Positions 17,825-27,159 of a stretch of DNA of 64,000 bases are shown piece after piece. Every line of letters starts with the position of its first letter. Within the stretch, counting starts at the first letter, position 1. Source of the stretch: Aeromonas bestiarum (GTDB lineage Bacteria > Pseudomonadota > Gammaproteobacteria > Enterobacterales > Aeromonadaceae); NCBI RefSeq assembly GCF_000819745.1, contig NZ_CDDA01000007.1:1-64000 (forward strand), given 5' to 3'. The translations under genes were made by a program, and so were the position numbers. Under the pieces are notes generated by a model. It worked only from the letters and a program-made list of their open reading frames with translations. It had not been told where the DNA came from and searched no databases.

Positions 17825-18403
17825 ATGAGAAACACATACCCCGTATGGGCACTGAGTCTGCTGCTGGCGAGCATGGGGGCCCAGGCCGCCAAGGTATACT
17901 CCTGGACAGACAGCAAGGGCGTCGTCCACTACACGGATGCCCCTCCCCCCGGCCAGCAGGCCAAAGAAGTGGATCTGCGGGTTGCCCCTCTCGTTGGCAG
18001 CTCGCCGCGTTCGGTACAGGTGGAGAACTTCAACAGCCTGACCGGCGTCGATGCCAAGAAGGAGAAGGAAGCGGCCAAGCTGGTGATCGAGCTGCTCTCA
18101 CCAGAACAGGGCAGCACGCTGCGCGACAACACAGGCAACGTGGTGTTCCAGGGCCAGATCAGCCCGAAAGCACCGACCCAGTACGACGTGCGCCTGACGC
18201 TGGATGGCAAGGCGGCCCCCATAGTCAACAATGGCCTGGCCATTCGGGTCGAGAACCTGGATCGCGGTGCGCACGAGGCCCAACTCGAGCTGCTGGCCAA
18301 AGACGGTACGATCCTTGCTAAATCCAGGGTAGTCACCTTCTACCTGCACCGAGCCAGCCTCAATCCGGCACCAAAAGTGACCCCGCTCCCCAACAAGGGG
18401 TGA
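17825..18403 (+). CDS. DUF4124-domain secreted protein
   Basis: A 192-residue protein with a Sec signal peptide (MRNTYPVWALSLLLASMGAQA, cleaved after about residue 21). A DUF4124 domain follows at once (KVYSWTDSKGVVHYTDAPPP); this is a short domain common in periplasmic proteins. The rest looks like a beta-sandwich. AAGGAG lies 7 bases before the ATG at 17825; an overlapping ATG at 17821 is out of frame. It is set between glnA and glnL, after a terminator and before an NtrC box. Function unknown; a nitrogen-related role is only positional inference. Confidence 0.8.
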   Translation: MRNTYPVWALSLLLASMGAQAAKVYSWTDSKGVVHYTDAPPPGQQAKEVDLRVAPLVGSSPRSVQVENFNSLTGVDAKKEKEAAKLVIELLSPEQGSTLRDNTGNVVFQGQISPKAPTQYDVRLTLDGKAAPIVNNGLAIRVENLDRGAHEAQLELLAKDGTILAKSRVVTFYLHRASLNPAPKVTPLPNKG

Positions 18404-18431
18404 TCCTGTGCATCGATACGGGTAGACTAAA

Positions 18432-18448
18432 TGCACCACGTTGGTGCA
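18432..18448 (+). promoter_or_regulatory. Perfect NtrC box upstream of glnL
   Basis: TGCACCACGTTGGTGCA is an exact match to TGCACC-N4-TGGTGCA. It ends 35 bases before the glnL GTG, close to where the core promoter should be. In E. coli the equivalent site represses glnLp and sets the basal level of NtrB/NtrC. I expect the same negative autoregulation here. Confidence 0.88.
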
Positions 18449-18483
18449 TTACTGGTGTATAGCACCGTTTTAGGGAGAAACCT

Positions 18484-19539
18484 GTGCCAACCCGCCCGGA
18501 TCAAGCCAAGATACTGCTCGATAACTTGCTGACCGCCGTCATCCTGATGGATGAGCGGCTCTGCATCCAGTTCGTCAACCCGGCGGCCGAACAACTGCTC
18601 TCCCTCAGCCAGCGCCGGCTCATCGGGATCGAGCTGCCCCATCTGCTGGAACACATCTCCCTCGATCTGCAACGCCTCAAGCAGTGCCTCACCTCGGGGC
18701 AGGGCTTCACCGACAGCGAAGTGACCCTGGTGGTGGAAGGAGAACCCAGACTGGTGGAGATGAGCGTGAGCCCGCTCGCCGACCATGAACAACGCTTGAT
18801 GGTGGTGGAGCTGCGCAAGATCGATCAGCAGAAGAAGATCAGCCAGGAGCTGCAACAACATGCCCAGCAGCAGGCGGCCAAGGAATTGGTGCGTGGTCTG
18901 GCCCACGAGATCAAGAACCCGCTGGGCGGCCTGCGCGGCGCGGCCCAACTGTTGCAAAAAGAGCTGCCGGATCCGGCCTTGCGTGAATACACCGGCATCA
19001 TCATAGAGCAGGCCGACCGGCTGCGAGTGCTGGTCGATCGCCTGCTCGGCCCACAACGCCCGGGTCGTCACCAGATGCACAATGTCCACTCAGTGCTGGA
19101 ACAGGTGCGCCGCCTGGTGGAGCTGGAGCTACCGCCGACGGTCCGCATAGAGCGGGATTACGATCCCAGCATTCCGGAATTCGAGATGGAGCCGGATCAG
19201 CTGCAGCAGGCGTTTCTCAACATAGTGCGCAACGCCGCCGAGGCCATAGGCGAGCAAACCGGGCTCATCCGCATCAAGACCCGCACCGCCTTCCAGATCA
19301 CCATCCACGGCCAGCGCTACCGGCTGGCGGCCGAGATCAAGATCATCGACAACGGCCCCGGCATTCCCGATGCCATCCGCGATACCCTCTTCTACCCCAT
19401 GATCACCGGCAAGGAGGGAGGCACCGGGCTCGGCCTCTCCATCGCCCAGAACCTGATCGATCAGCACAAGGGGCGCATCGACTGCATCAGCTGGCCAGGC
19501 CACACCGAATTCACCATCTTTCTACCGCTTCGCAAATAA
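18484..19539 (+). CDS. glnL: Nitrogen sensor histidine kinase/phosphatase NtrB
   Basis: Cytoplasmic kinase/phosphatase that phosphorylates NtrC under nitrogen limitation and is switched by PII. It has 351 residues: a PAS domain (about 8-110), the H-box LVRGLAHEIKNPLGG with H141, an N-box around NIVRNAAEAI, and G-boxes DNGPGIP and GTGLGL. The start is GTG at 18484 with AGGGA upstream. It is followed 9 bases later by glnG, forming glnLG under its own NtrC-repressible promoter. Confidence 0.96.
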   Translation: MPTRPDQAKILLDNLLTAVILMDERLCIQFVNPAAEQLLSLSQRRLIGIELPHLLEHISLDLQRLKQCLTSGQGFTDSEVTLVVEGEPRLVEMSVSPLADHEQRLMVVELRKIDQQKKISQELQQHAQQQAAKELVRGLAHEIKNPLGGLRGAAQLLQKELPDPALREYTGIIIEQADRLRVLVDRLLGPQRPGRHQMHNVHSVLEQVRRLVELELPPTVRIERDYDPSIPEFEMEPDQLQQAFLNIVRNAAEAIGEQTGLIRIKTRTAFQITIHGQRYRLAAEIKIIDNGPGIPDAIRDTLFYPMITGKEGGTGLGLSIAQNLIDQHKGRIDCISWPGHTEFTIFLPLRK

Positions 19540-19548
19540 GGGAACGTC

Positions 19549-20967
19549 ATGACAGCAAAAGTGTGGATCGTCGATGACGACAGTTCTATCCGCTGGGTGC
19601 TGGAACGCACCCTCGGCAGCGAAGGCTTCGAGTGTGAGAGCTTCGCCGACGGCGAGGCCCTGCTGAGCTCGCTCGAGATGCGCTCGCCGGACGTTATCCT
19701 TTCCGATATCCGCATGCCTGGCATAGACGGCCTCAGCCTGCTGGAGCAGATCCACCGCCGCCAGGCCGATCTGCCCATCATCATAATGACGGCCCACTCG
19801 GATCTCGACAGCGCGGTCAACGCCTACCAGCGCGGCGCCTTCGAGTACCTGCCCAAGCCGTTCGACATCGACGAGGCCGTCACCCTGGTGCGCCGCGCCG
19901 AGAATCACCTGAAAGAGCAGCGCACCAAGCGCAAGTCTCGTCAGCAAGAAGCCACCGCCACACCCGAGATCATCGGCGAGGCGCCGGCGATGCAGGAAGT
20001 GTTCCGCGCCATAGGCCGGCTGTCGCGCTCCAGCATCTCTGTGCTGATCAACGGCCAGAGCGGCACCGGCAAGGAGCTGGTCGCCCACGCGCTGCACAAG
20101 CACAGTCCGCGCGCCCACAAGAACTTCATCGCCCTCAACATGGCGGCCATCCCGAAAGATCTCATCGAATCCGAGCTGTTTGGCCATGAGAAAGGGGCCT
20201 TCACCGGCGCCAACAACATACGTCACGGCCGCTTCGAGCAGGCCGACGGTGGCACCCTGTTTCTCGACGAAATAGGCGACATGCCGCTGGATGTGCAGAC
20301 CCGCTTGCTACGGGTGCTGGCCGATGGCCAGTTCTACCGGGTCGGTGGCCATCAACCGGTGCAGGTGGACGTGCGGATCATCGCCGCCACCCACCAGAAT
20401 CTGGAGAGGCGGGTCGCCGACGGCGAATTCCGGGAAGATCTGTTCCATCGCCTCAACGTCATCCGCATCCACATTCCGGCCCTCAAGGAGCGCCGTGAAG
20501 ACATACCCCAGCTGGCCCAGCACTTTCTGCTGCGCGCCGCCAAGGAGCTGAACGTGGAGGCCAAGAGCCTGCATCCGGACACCCAGGCCTACATCAGCCG
20601 CCTGCCCTGGCCGGGCAACGTGCGCCAGCTGGAGAACGTCTGCCGCTGGCTGACCGTGATGGCCTCTGGCCAGGAGGTGCTGGTCGGGGATCTGCCCGCC
20701 GAGCTGCTGACCCCCATCACCAGCGCGGCCGAGCCGGGCCAGCCGGCCCTGACCGGTGGCTGGCAGCAGCAGTTGCAGGATTGGGTCGCCAGCAAGCTGG
20801 CGCTGGGGGAGACCGATATCCTGGCCGATGCCCTGCCCCAGTTCGAGCGGATCATGCTGGAGACGGCACTGGATCACACCCATGGCCATAAACAGGAGGC
20901 CGCCCGCCTGCTCGGCTGGGGTCGCAACACCCTGACTCGCAAGCTGAAGGAACTCGACCTCTCCTGA
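19549..20967 (+). CDS. glnG: Nitrogen regulator NtrC (sigma-54 activator)
   Basis: A 472-residue response regulator that activates sigma-54 promoters such as glnAp2. The receiver domain has phospho-acceptor D53 (LSDIRMPG). The AAA+ domain has Walker A GQSGTGKE (169-176) and the sigma-54 contact loop GAFTGA (216-221). A Fis-type helix-turn-helix forms the C terminus ([19 protein letters not shown]). Its binding sites are visible upstream of glnA and glnL. Confidence 0.97.
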   Translation: MTAKVWIVDDDSSIRWVLERTLGSEGFECESFADGEALLSSLEMRSPDVILSDIRMPGIDGLSLLEQIHRRQADLPIIIMTAHSDLDSAVNAYQRGAFEYLPKPFDIDEAVTLVRRAENHLKEQRTKRKSRQQEATATPEIIGEAPAMQEVFRAIGRLSRSSISVLINGQSGTGKELVAHALHKHSPRAHKNFIALNMAAIPKDLIESELFGHEKGAFTGANNIRHGRFEQADGGTLFLDEIGDMPLDVQTRLLRVLADGQFYRVGGHQPVQVDVRIIAATHQNLERRVADGEFREDLFHRLNVIRIHIPALKERREDIPQLAQHFLLRAAKELNVEAKSLHPDTQAYISRLPWPGNVRQLENVCRWLTVMASGQEVLVGDLPAELLTPITSAAEPGQPALTGGWQQQLQDWVASKLALGETDILADALPQFERIMLETALDHTHGHKQEAARLLGWGRNTLTRKLKELDLS

Positions 20968-21020
20968 GTCCTCGGGAAAAACGATTCCCATCACGCCTTC
21001 GCAAATCACTGACCAATAAG

Positions 21021-21053
21021 ACCCCGTTTGATTTCAAACGGGGTATCTTTTTT
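21021..21053 (+). terminator. Terminator after glnG
   Basis: ACCCCGTTTGA-TT-TCAAACGGGGT followed by ATCTTTTTT. Strong and perfectly paired. Confidence 0.88.
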
Positions 21054-21108
21054 GAGAGCCCTGCCTAGAATGGCAGGCTTTCAAACCCGACTCGAAGAAG
21101 GCGTCACC

Positions 21109-22110
21109 ATGATTGACAGATCTCTCCCCCTGACCGACCTGCACCGCCATCTGGACGGCAACATTCGTCCGCAGACCATCCTCGAGCTGGGACGTCAGCA
21201 CAATATCCAGCTGCCCGCCGATGAACTGGAGGCGCTGCGCCCCCACGTGCAGATCGTCGAGAACGAGCCGAGTCTGGTCGCCTTCCTGAAGAAGCTGGAC
21301 TGGGGCGTGGCCGTGCTGGCCGATTACGACGCCTGCCGCCGGGTCGCCTACGAAAACGTGGAAGATCTGCTGCGCGCCGGCATCGACTACGCCGAGCTGC
21401 GCTTCAGCCCGGCCTACATGGCCATGGCCCACAAGCTGCACCCGCAGGGCGTGGTGGAGGCCATCATAGACGGCGTGACTGCCGGCAGCCGCGATTTCGG
21501 CATCAAGACCAACCTGATCGGCATCATGAGCCGCACCTTCGGCACCGGGCAGTGCCGCATCGAACTGGAGGCCTGTCTGGCCCACCGCGACAAGCTGGTT
21601 GCCGTCGATCTGGCCGGCGACGAGCTGGGCTTCCCGGGCGAGCTGTTCACCGAGCACTTTCGCAAGGTGCGCGATGCGGGCATGCGCGTGACCGTGCACG
21701 CAGGTGAAGCCGCCGGCCCCGAGAGCATGTGGCAAGCCATCCGCGATCTGGGCGCCGAGCGTATCGGCCACGGCGTCAAGGCGATCCAGGATCCCCGTCT
21801 GATGGCCTATCTGGCGGAGCACCGCATCGGCATCGAATCCTGCCTCACCTCCAACCTCCAGACCACCACGGTGGCGAGCCTGACCGAGCATCCGATCCGC
21901 CAGTTCCTGGCCGCCGGCGTGCTGGCCTGTCTCAACACGGACGATCCTGCGGTCGAAGGCATAGACCTGCCCCACGAATACGAGGTGGCCGCCCCGGCCG
22001 CCGGTATGACGGCGAGCGAGAGCCGCACCGCCCAGCAAAACGGCCTGACCCTGGCCTTCCTGAGCGATGGCGAGAAAGCCGAGCTGAGTGCCCGCGCCGC
22101 CAGCCGCTGA
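21109..22110 (+). CDS. add: Adenosine deaminase
   Basis: Deaminates adenosine and deoxyadenosine to inosine forms in purine salvage. It has 333 residues, the same as E. coli Add. Zinc and substrate motifs: LHRHLDG (H12, H14), VHAGEA, HGVKAI and NTDDP. I chose the ATG at 21109 (AAGG upstream); the open frame extends further upstream across the glnG terminator but has no support there. In E. coli add lies elsewhere, so its place between glnG and hemN is lineage-specific. Confidence 0.95.
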   Translation: MIDRSLPLTDLHRHLDGNIRPQTILELGRQHNIQLPADELEALRPHVQIVENEPSLVAFLKKLDWGVAVLADYDACRRVAYENVEDLLRAGIDYAELRFSPAYMAMAHKLHPQGVVEAIIDGVTAGSRDFGIKTNLIGIMSRTFGTGQCRIELEACLAHRDKLVAVDLAGDELGFPGELFTEHFRKVRDAGMRVTVHAGEAAGPESMWQAIRDLGAERIGHGVKAIQDPRLMAYLAEHRIGIESCLTSNLQTTTVASLTEHPIRQFLAAGVLACLNTDDPAVEGIDLPHEYEVAAPAAGMTASESRTAQQNGLTLAFLSDGEKAELSARAASR

Positions 22111-22136
22111 GTCTTGAACCGCTTGCTTACTCCATA

Positions 22137-22166
22137 AAAAAACCGCCGAGAGGCGGTTTTTTTATC
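22137..22166. terminator. Bidirectional terminator between add and hemN
   Basis: AACCGCC-GAGA-GGCGGTT with A-run on the left and T-run on the right, between two convergent genes. Confidence 0.85.
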
Positions 22167-22186
22167 TTCAGCGCCGGGCTGCCGGT

Positions 22187-23560
22187 TCAGATCACCCGGG
22201 AGAACTGCTGCTGGCGCGCCTTGTTGCGCAGATAGACATCGAAACACATGCAGATGTTGCGAATGAGCAGCTGGCCGGTGGAGACCACCTCCAGTCCCTC
22301 TTCGGTCATGCGTACCAGACCGTCGTCGACAAAGGTCTGCAGCAGCTTGAGATCGTCGGCGAAGTACTCACTGAAGACCAGGCCATGAGCCTGTTCGACG
22401 GCGGCGAAGTTCAGGCTGAAGTCACAGATGAGGCGCTTGATCACCTCGCGGCGGATCAGGTCGTCCTGGTTGAGGGAGCACCCCTTCCACTGGGCATGGC
22501 CCAGCGTTTCTACCTGAGCGTAATAGGCCTTGAGCTCTTTCTGGTTCTGGGAATAGGCGTCGCCGATCATGCTGATGGAGGAGACCCCCAGCCCCAGCAG
22601 ATCACAATCCCCCTGGGTGGTGTAGCCCTGGAAGTTGCGGTGCAGCTTGCCCTCGCGCTGGGCCACCGCCAGCTCGTCATCAGGCTTGGCGAAGTGATCC
22701 ATGCCGATGAACTGATAACCCTGGCCGGTGAGGAAGGCGATGGTGTCCTGCAGCATGGCCAGCTTCTCCCGGGGGGCCGGCATATCTTCCTCTTTCAGCT
22801 TGTGCTGAGCGGCGAAACGGCTTGGCAGATGGGCATAGTTGAAGATGGAGAGGCGGGCCGGATCCGTCTTGAGCACCTCTTCCAGGGTGTGGTGGAAGCT
22901 GTTTCGATTCTGGTGCGGCAGGCCGTAGATGAGATCCAGGTTGGTGGAGCGAAAGCCCAATTCGCGAGCACGCTCCAGCATGGCGCGGATGAAGTCGTTA
23001 TCCTGCTCGCGATTGACCGCGACCTGCACTGCCTTGTTGAAGTCCTGCACGCCGAGGCTGATGCGGTTGAACCCCACTTCACGCAGCACATCCAGCATGG
23101 TGAGCTCGATCTCCCGCGGATCCACTTCGATGCTGATCTCGCCTTCGTCCGCGAACTGGAAGTGCTCGCGCAACATGGCCATCAGCCGGCGGGTCTGGGC
23201 TTCGTCAAGATAGGTGGGCGTGCCGCCGCCCCAATGCAGCTGGGTCACCAGCCGATACTTGAACAGGGGGGCCTGGGCCTTGATCTCCTGCTCGAGATAG
23301 TCGAGGTACTGATCGGCCTTGTGCTGATGACGGGTGATCACCTTGTTGCAGCCGCAGTAGTAGCAGAGCTTGTGACAGAAAGGGATGTGCACGTAGAGAG
23401 ACAGGTTGCGCGCCGGATACTGGCCTGCGGCGTGAACGAAGTCCGGATAGCCGAAGCGCTCGTTGAACTCCAGCGCGGTGGGATAGGAGGTGTAGCGCGG
23501 GCCGCTGTAGTTATATTTTTCGATCAGGGCCTGATCCCACACAATCTGTTCTGCTTGCAC
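22187..23560 (-). CDS. hemN: Oxygen-independent coproporphyrinogen III oxidase
   Basis: Radical-SAM enzyme that decarboxylates coproporphyrinogen III to protoporphyrinogen IX in heme synthesis without oxygen. It has 457 residues, the same as E. coli HemN, and the same C terminus type (RQQQFSRVI). The 4Fe-4S motif is C62-x3-C66-x2-C69 in CHKLCYYCGC. The start is GTG at 23560 with AGAGGA eight bases upstream. The aerobic counterpart hemF is also in this window (28834), so the organism can make heme with or without oxygen. Confidence 0.97.
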   Translation of the reverse strand: MQAEQIVWDQALIEKYNYSGPRYTSYPTALEFNERFGYPDFVHAAGQYPARNLSLYVHIPFCHKLCYYCGCNKVITRHQHKADQYLDYLEQEIKAQAPLFKYRLVTQLHWGGGTPTYLDEAQTRRLMAMLREHFQFADEGEISIEVDPREIELTMLDVLREVGFNRISLGVQDFNKAVQVAVNREQDNDFIRAMLERARELGFRSTNLDLIYGLPHQNRNSFHHTLEEVLKTDPARLSIFNYAHLPSRFAAQHKLKEEDMPAPREKLAMLQDTIAFLTGQGYQFIGMDHFAKPDDELAVAQREGKLHRNFQGYTTQGDCDLLGLGVSSISMIGDAYSQNQKELKAYYAQVETLGHAQWKGCSLNQDDLIRREVIKRLICDFSLNFAAVEQAHGLVFSEYFADDLKLLQTFVDDGLVRMTEEGLEVVSTGQLLIRNICMCFDVYLRNKARQQQFSRVI

Positions 23561-23587
23561 GCTTGCTTCCTCTTTTTTGTTATCGGC

Positions 23588-24040
23588 TCACCGGCTTAAC
23601 TGAAAATCCTTCAGTTGGGCCACATCCTTGAGGATCTGCGCCTCCAGCTCGGCCTCATAGCCACTGCGTTCGAGATCCATCTTCATCACTTCATTGCGCT
23701 TGAGGGCCCGTCTCGCCTCATGAGTCGGCATCTCTTTCACCTTCTCATAGAGACTGTACAAACCCGGAAATTCACTGGCAAAGGCCCGACCGCCCTGAAT
23801 CTGCAAGGCATCCAGCAAATTGGTCAGCCGGATGGCGCCTTCGGAATAATCGCACTGACCGTCCCGCACCGCATGGGCAATCACCCGTACGCTGTCGAGG
23901 ATACGCTCATTGCGGGCCGCAACGGCCTGCATCTGCACATCACGCTGGCGCTTGAGACGGGCCAGCAGGGTACCGGCATACCAGGCCAGCCCCAGCAAAA
24001 TCAGGCCGCCCAACAGGGCGGCCAGCATCCATCCACTCAT
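23588..24040 (-). CDS. DUF2489 family membrane-anchored protein
   Basis: A 150-residue protein with one N-terminal membrane helix (about residues 5-27), then a charged cytoplasmic helical domain containing DYSEGAIRLTNLLDAL, typical of DUF2489. Its ATG (24040) overlaps the yihI stop by one base (TGATG), indicating translational coupling. A GTG one codon earlier is possible. It lies between yihI and hemN in one leftward run. Function unknown. Confidence 0.82.
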   Translation of the reverse strand: MSGWMLAALLGGLILLGLAWYAGTLLARLKRQRDVQMQAVAARNERILDSVRVIAHAVRDGQCDYSEGAIRLTNLLDALQIQGGRAFASEFPGLYSLYEKVKEMPTHEARRALKRNEVMKMDLERSGYEAELEAQILKDVAQLKDFQLSR

Positions 24041-24618
24041 CACTTTTTCTTCGGCTCAGGCTTGGGCTCTGGCTGATAGTCAACCTGGGTGAAGCGATCC
24101 CACAGCTCCTCTTCGGAGGCGGGCTGGCTCGGCTCGTCATAGCCGGCATCGTCGAAGGAGCCATCGTCGTCTTCGTCATCATCGTTGTCTATGATGCCAA
24201 GCTCATCCATCAGCTCCTGATAGCGATCGACACGCTGGTCAACCCAGGTCTGCTCGGCCGCTTCCAGGGTCTCGCCGGCATCGAGGCGATCCAGCAGATC
24301 GTTCAGGCGATCATCATTCTCGATGGCAGCCAGCTCCTGCTCGGGTGTCATCGCCAGCTTCTTCTCTTTCACCGGCTTGGGCGCAACCGGCTTGCCGCTC
24401 TTCTCTTCCACGATCAGCGCGATGGGCTTGCGGGAACCGATACGCGGATCCTTGGCCTGCTTGCCATTCTTGTTGCTGGACTGTTCTGCCTGCTGGCGGG
24501 AACCCGCCTTCAAGCCCTTACGCTTGGCGGCGCGCTTGCGCTCACGGCCTTCCAGGGCACTGGCATCTGATTCTTTGCGCTTACCGGTAGGCTTGCGGTT
24601 GGGTTGTTTAGCCGACAT
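24040..24618 (-). CDS. yihI: Der GTPase-activating protein YihI
   Basis: Modulates the GTPase Der in 50S ribosome assembly. The 192-residue protein has a very basic, Lys/Arg-rich N-terminal half (residues 1-60) and a conserved helical core (about 90-140: LAAIENDDRLNDLLDRLDAG). Its C terminus is extremely acidic, with Asp/Glu runs. The family fold and the position next to the Csr RNA and engB match E. coli. The first gene of yihI-DUF2489, with hemN downstream. Confidence 0.92.
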   Translation of the reverse strand: MSAKQPNRKPTGKRKESDASALEGRERKRAAKRKGLKAGSRQQAEQSSNKNGKQAKDPRIGSRKPIALIVEEKSGKPVAPKPVKEKKLAMTPEQELAAIENDDRLNDLLDRLDAGETLEAAEQTWVDQRVDRYQELMDELGIIDNDDDEDDDGSFDDAGYDEPSQPASEEELWDRFTQVDYQPEPKPEPKKK

Positions 24619-24835
24619 GAATGACTGACTCCGACAAATAACTGGATTGAAGCCGCACCCGGGATGAGACCATCCGGGGAGGATACTGACACGGGGGACA
24701 GTGGATCAGAAACAAGAGCGGGATCCTGCACCAACCCGACCATTTCTGGCCTCTGAACACCGCAGGATCGGTATCCTCTGGGCATGTTGCTGGTATTTTG
24801 ACACAGAATGGCTAATCGGGTTAATGACCCAAAAG

Positions 24836-25230
24836 AAAAAAGGCAGCCGAAGCTGCCTCGATATGTTTATGCGAGTCCCATCCCTGGCTGTAAATCACCC
24901 TGTCCCTGGTGATACCTCTGCGCATCATATCTTTGTATATGGTCGTCCTGACCTTAATGGTCGTTCCTGAATGTGCGTGTGCTTGCTTGACCCATGGAGA
25001 CGGCCTCCGGCTATCACTCTGGGGTGGTTGCATCCCGCAGCCCCGCTCTTCCTGAGCAGTCACCATCCTGGTATTTCAATCCCTTGCCTGTCACTTGCGT
25101 GGTCCTGTGGCATCCCGCCGCATAGACATCCTGTCTTCACAACATCCCGGTCGTGAATCGCCTCGTGGGCCATTCCATGTATCCACTGTATCAACTTAAT
25201 AAAACGACTCAATCCACCAAGAACGTTTTC
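24836..25230 (-). ncRNA. csrC: CsrB/CsrC-type regulatory RNA (CsrA-sequestering)
   Basis: The minus strand carries 17 GGA triplets in about 380 bases. Many sit in short hairpins: GACAGGATGTC, CTCAGGAAGAG, ACCAGGATGGT, GTCAGGACGAC, GGCGGGATGCC. This is the signature of RNAs that titrate CsrA/RsmA. It ends in a strong terminator (GGCAGC-TTCG-GCTGCC, then T6). Position supports it: E. coli csrC also lies between engB and yihI. The 5' end is my estimate from a TATATC-like -10 element near 25237-25242 and may be 20 bases off. No convincing protein is encoded here; short open frames cross the hairpins. The 24619-24835 gap to yihI holds only its promoter region. Confidence 0.87.
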
Positions 25231-25327
25231 AAACGGATATAAATTGCTTATTGTCATTTAACATATTGAAATTAATGAATTACTAAAAATTTTTTGAAAC
25301 ATGTTTAAGCCCTGGCCAGGCCAATGA

Positions 25328-25345
25328 ATGGGGGATCTCTTACAA
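25328..25345 (-). promoter_or_regulatory. Half GacA/UvrY (BarA/UvrY) activator site for the Csr RNA
   Basis: On the minus strand, TGTAAGAGATC (25334-25344) matches the left half and spacer of the TGTAAG-N6-CTTACA upstream activating site; the right half is degenerate. It lies about 100 bases upstream of the estimated RNA start, a normal distance for UvrY/GacA activation of csr RNAs. Confidence 0.6.
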
Positions 25346-25382
25346 CAATGCGAGAAAAAATTGGCCAAATGGAGTTAAAGGC

Positions 25383-25415
25383 CAAAAAGAAACGAGGAGC
25401 CGGTGGCTCCTCGTT
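25383..25415 (-). terminator. Terminator after cytochrome c4
   Basis: Eleven-base arms AACGAGGAGCC and GGCTCCTCGTT with a 3-base loop. On the minus strand it is followed by TCTTTTTGG. It lies 31 bases past the cytochrome gene and isolates the Csr RNA promoter from it. Confidence 0.85.
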
Positions 25416-25445
25416 AATATCAATGGGGTACATCATAATGCGTTT

Positions 25446-26063
25446 TCAGTGCAAACCGGCCACGTATTTGGACAAGGCTTCTATATCCTGATCGGTCAGC
25501 TTCTTGGCAACGTCCCGCATCATGCTGTTCGGGTCGTTCTCACGGGCAGCCGCACGAAACGCGGTGAGCTGGGCCTTGATATAAGCAGGATGCTGGCCGG
25601 ACAGGCTCGGATATTTGGCCTGCTCGACACCCGAGCCCCGCGGACCGTGACAAGCGGTACAAGCAGCCAGACCACGGCTCATGTCACCACCCATATAGAG
25701 CGCTTTACCCGCTGCTACAGCGTCATCAGGCACCGCAATCGGTGTTACCTTCTGGCTGGAGAAGTAGGCAGCAAGGTCTTCCATGTCCTGATCGGACAGG
25801 GGAAGCGCCATAGGCCCCATGATGGGCGCAACTCGACCAATTTGGCCAGAAGCTGCAGCCTTCAGTTCAACTAATTGCTTTTTGATATATGATGCGTGCT
25901 GACCAGCAATCTTGGGATACATATCGACAAGGCTGTTTCCGTCCGGTCCATGACAAGCCGCACACACGGCAGCCTTGGATTGTCCCGCAGCGGCATCGCC
26001 CTTGGCTTGTGCCATCCCCGTTACGCCAACCATCAGAGCAAGAGTAATGACTAGGTTCTTCAT
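25446..26063 (-). CDS. Diheme cytochrome c4
   Basis: A 205-residue periplasmic electron carrier with a Sec signal peptide (cleaved after MAQA, about residue 20). Two c-type heme sites, CAACH (34-38) and CTACH (135-139), lie in two homologous halves. Cytochromes c4 donate electrons to terminal oxidases such as cbb3. I chose the ATG at 26063; the frame is open a further 13 codons but the signal peptide starts here. In E. coli no such gene lies between csrC and engB, so it is an insertion relative to that order. Confidence 0.92.
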   Translation of the reverse strand: MKNLVITLALMVGVTGMAQAKGDAAAGQSKAAVCAACHGPDGNSLVDMYPKIAGQHASYIKKQLVELKAAASGQIGRVAPIMGPMALPLSDQDMEDLAAYFSSQKVTPIAVPDDAVAAGKALYMGGDMSRGLAACTACHGPRGSGVEQAKYPSLSGQHPAYIKAQLTAFRAAARENDPNSMMRDVAKKLTDQDIEALSKYVAGLH

Positions 26064-26205
26064 GGCGTTCCAACTTCTCGTTATTAGGCTTCCAGATCCC
26101 ATGCCGCTGAAGGCATGTTAAAATAAACGCGTTTAAGCGACGCCATTTTACACGATTTCACAAAAAAGTAACTCTATAACCCTCTATCTCTATGGGGAAT
26201 TTACG

Positions 26206-26859
26206 TTGGATACACAAACTCTGAATTTCAATAAGGTGCATTTTGTGACCAGCGCACCCGACATCCGTCACCTGCCAAATGATGGGGGTGTCGAGATTGC
26301 GTTTGCCGGCCGTTCCAATGCCGGTAAGTCATCTGCATTGAACACCTTAACCAAGCACAAGAACCTGGCTCGCACCAGTAAAACCCCGGGTCGCACCCAG
26401 CTGATCAACCTGTTTGAACTGGAACCGGGCAAGCGTCTGGTCGATCTGCCGGGCTATGGTTATGCACAAGTACCGCTGGAAATGAAGCTCAAGTGGCAAA
26501 AGTCACTGGCAGAATACCTGCAGCGTCGTGAGTCATTGAAAGGCCTGGTGATCCTGATGGACATCCGTCACCCGCTCAAAGATACCGACATGAACATGCT
26601 GGAGTGGAGCTCCCACCGTGAACTGCCGGTCATGCTGCTGCTGACCAAGGCGGACAAACTGAGCCCGGGTCCCCGCAACAATCAGGTCATCAAGGTTCGT
26701 CAGGCCATTGCCGACCTGGGCCCTCAGATCCAGGTAGAAGCCTTCTCCTCCCTCAACAATATCGGGGTGGAAAAACTGGCCCAGACTCTGTCTGGCTGGT
26801 ATCTGGCCGGGGCGGACGAGATCGCCGAAGGTGATGCGCAAGAGCAGATCGAGGAATAA
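26206..26859 (+). CDS. engB: Ribosome biogenesis GTPase EngB/YihA
   Basis: Essential GTPase for late 50S assembly. It has 217 residues, with G1 GRSNAGKS (35-42), the G2 region [13 protein letters not shown]3 DLPGYG and G4 TKADK. The start is TTG at 26206, with GGGGAA upstream. It aligns with the E. coli start, and there is no in-frame ATG nearby that would keep the N-terminal THFV-like segment. It diverges from cytochrome c4. Confidence 0.95.
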   Translation: MDTQTLNFNKVHFVTSAPDIRHLPNDGGVEIAFAGRSNAGKSSALNTLTKHKNLARTSKTPGRTQLINLFELEPGKRLVDLPGYGYAQVPLEMKLKWQKSLAEYLQRRESLKGLVILMDIRHPLKDTDMNMLEWSSHRELPVMLLLTKADKLSPGPRNNQVIKVRQAIADLGPQIQVEAFSSLNNIGVEKLAQTLSGWYLAGADEIAEGDAQEQIEE

Positions 26860-27012
26860 TGCATTCCTCCATCATACTGCTATCCCCTCCTTGCAATTGG
26901 CGGAGTTGACCCTCCGCTGATTGAAAGACTTTCAGTTTGATGACGTCCCGCCAACCCTAGATACCCGCCTATACTCTTCCTCAAGAAAATTTGATAAAAG
27001 CCTTTTTTAACA

Positions 27013-27060
27013 ATGGGATGAAAAGTTAATTACCATTCTAAATTAACTTTTTATCCCCAT
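27013..27060 (+). terminator. Long AT-rich hairpin after engB
   Basis: An 11-base perfect stem (AAAAGTTAATT at 27021-27031 with AATTAACTTTT at 27041-27051) and 9-base loop. It extends outward through a G-U pair and ATCCC/GGGAT pairs to about 17 pairs. It is 150 bases past engB. A U-run is inside the stem, not after it, so it could be a terminator, an RNA-processing site or a protein-binding palindrome. The rest of 26860-27322 has no gene I can support; only weak hairpins appear. Confidence 0.5.
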
Positions 27061-27159
27061 GGCAACGTTTTCAGATTTCTGCCATCGAATTGAAGGCACA
27101 TCACTCAATAAGTACGGAAATGAAATTTTATTACATAGAGGTGGCGGGGAGGGACAAAA

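Noticed and set aside
24821-25257. Two small leftward open frames (81 and 65 codons) over the Csr RNA
   Set aside because: One runs through the terminator hairpin and the other crosses the promoter. The GGA-rich hairpin structure explains the sequence better than coding.
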